Source of the DNA: Gemmatimonadales bacterium
GTDB lineage: Bacteria; Gemmatimonadota; Gemmatimonadetes; Gemmatimonadales; GWC2-71-9
NCBI GenBank assembly: GCA_013812695.1
Contig: JACCSZ010000045.1
Coordinates: 1-6,815, forward strand
Direction of reading: 5' to 3'
Length of the DNA: 6,815 bases
Part shown: positions 6,467-6,815 of the stretch, piece by piece
How positions within the stretch are numbered: position 1 is the stretch's first letter
How the letters are laid out: each line of letters starts with the position of its first letter
The notes under the pieces: generated by a model
Told to the model about the DNA's origin: nothing
Database searches by the model: none
What the model saw: only the letters and a program-made list of their open reading frames with translations
Program-made: the position numbers and the translations under genes

Positions 6467-6593
6467 CCGTGAGCGCCGCGCGCACGCGCTGCGCCTCGGC
6501 GTCGAGATTCGACGCGAACGCCGCCGACTCGACGAAGTCGCCGCGGCGCGCGGCGCCGAGAGCAGCCTCGGTACGATGGGCTCCCGGCGCTAG
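6444..6593 (-). other. Short coding-like stretch without a start codon between dodecin and the YkgJ gene
   Basis: One minus-strand frame reads AHRTEAALGAARRGDFVESA and onward to a TGA at 6446-6444, with GC-ending codons almost throughout, as in the real genes. No ATG, GTG or TTG begins it; the frame is closed upstream by a TGA at 6653-6651 inside dodecin, and the only in-frame GTG (6485) is near the end. It may be the tail of a degraded gene, an unusual-start small gene, or simply the high-GC composition of the gap. It would overlap the 5' end of the YkgJ gene if that starts at 6466. I recognise no family. Confidence 0.2.
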
Positions 6594-6793
6594 TCCTGCA
6601 AGACGAAGGTGACCTTCAACAGCACCCGGTATTCCGTGATCTTTCCCTTCTCAATCACGACCTTTTGACTCTTGATCCAGGCACCGCTGAGGTTGCGAAG
6701 GGTCTTCTCGGCTCGGGCAATACCCTGCTGAATCGCGTCTTCGAAGCTCTTCGAGGAAGAGGATTGGATTTCCGTGATTTTGGCGACGGACAT
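6590..6793 (-). CDS. Dodecin family flavin-binding protein
   Basis: This is a complete 67-residue protein with the whole dodecin pattern: VAKITEIQSSSSKSFEDAI, GIARAEKTLRN, GAWIKSQ and GKITEYRVLLKVTFVL. Dodecins assemble into hollow twelve-subunit spheres that bind flavins (FMN, riboflavin and related) stacked between tryptophans, and are thought to store or quench free flavin; Trp39 in GAW is that residue. The beta-alpha-beta-beta fold is implied by the sequence order. GGAG (6800-6803) lies six bases before the ATG, a good ribosome-binding site. It is first in a minus-strand run, but 123 or more bases separate it from the YkgJ gene, so it may be transcribed alone. GC content is about 52%, well below the neighbours at about 70%; AAA, GAA and ATT codons are common. 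The promoter lies at or beyond the window edge. Confidence 0.93.
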   Translation of the reverse strand: MSVAKITEIQSSSSKSFEDAIQQGIARAEKTLRNLSGAWIKSQKVVIEKGKITEYRVLLKVTFVLQD

Positions 6794-6815
6794 AGCGAGC
6801 TCCAGGCCGGCAGAA

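Overview
The window comes from a high-GC (roughly 70%) diderm bacterium. Two lipobox proteins built of Ig-like modules, an outer-membrane beta-barrel, a SURF1 cytochrome-oxidase assembly factor and a secreted M19 dipeptidase all point to an aerobic Gram-negative. The Ig-repeat style, the CCCTGAGCGCAGCGAAGG repeat and the codon bias resemble Gemmatimonadota or a similar soil phylum. That placement is a guess from general knowledge and was not tested.

Layout. Positions 1-3796 hold a minus-strand surface cluster. In transcription order it is a small eight-strand beta-barrel (3796-3191), a two-domain Ig-like lipoprotein (3146-2421), and a much larger Ig-like lipoprotein (2227 to beyond position 1, at least 742 residues with at least seven domains of about 100 residues). 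A strong hairpin directly after the second gene, plus a structured 193-bp gap, suggests the large gene may be transcribed or regulated separately. Positions 3797-3976 are a divergent intergenic region leading to a plus-strand SURF1 family gene (3977-4690). A short convergent gap (4691-4760) contains an HPERSEG-type dispersed repeat and a small hairpin.

Positions 4761-6793 carry a second minus-strand run: dodecin (6793-6590), a short stretch that looks coding but has no start codon, a YkgJ-type cysteine-cluster protein (6466-6047), and a signal-peptide-bearing membrane dipeptidase (6050-4761). The YkgJ stop and the dipeptidase GTG start overlap by four bases, so these two are very likely translated together.

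How the genes fit together. The barrel and the two lipoproteins look like cell-envelope parts, possibly a surface adhesion or display module. SURF1 supports the terminal oxidase, the dipeptidase handles dipeptides outside the cytoplasm, and dodecin stores or buffers flavin. I see no phage, transposase, CRISPR, tRNA or rRNA. Most long ORFs in other frames are shadows produced by high GC. Nothing here clearly amounts to a new system. The modular Ig lipoprotein pair with its barrel partner, and the YkgJ-dipeptidase coupling, are the points most worth a second look.
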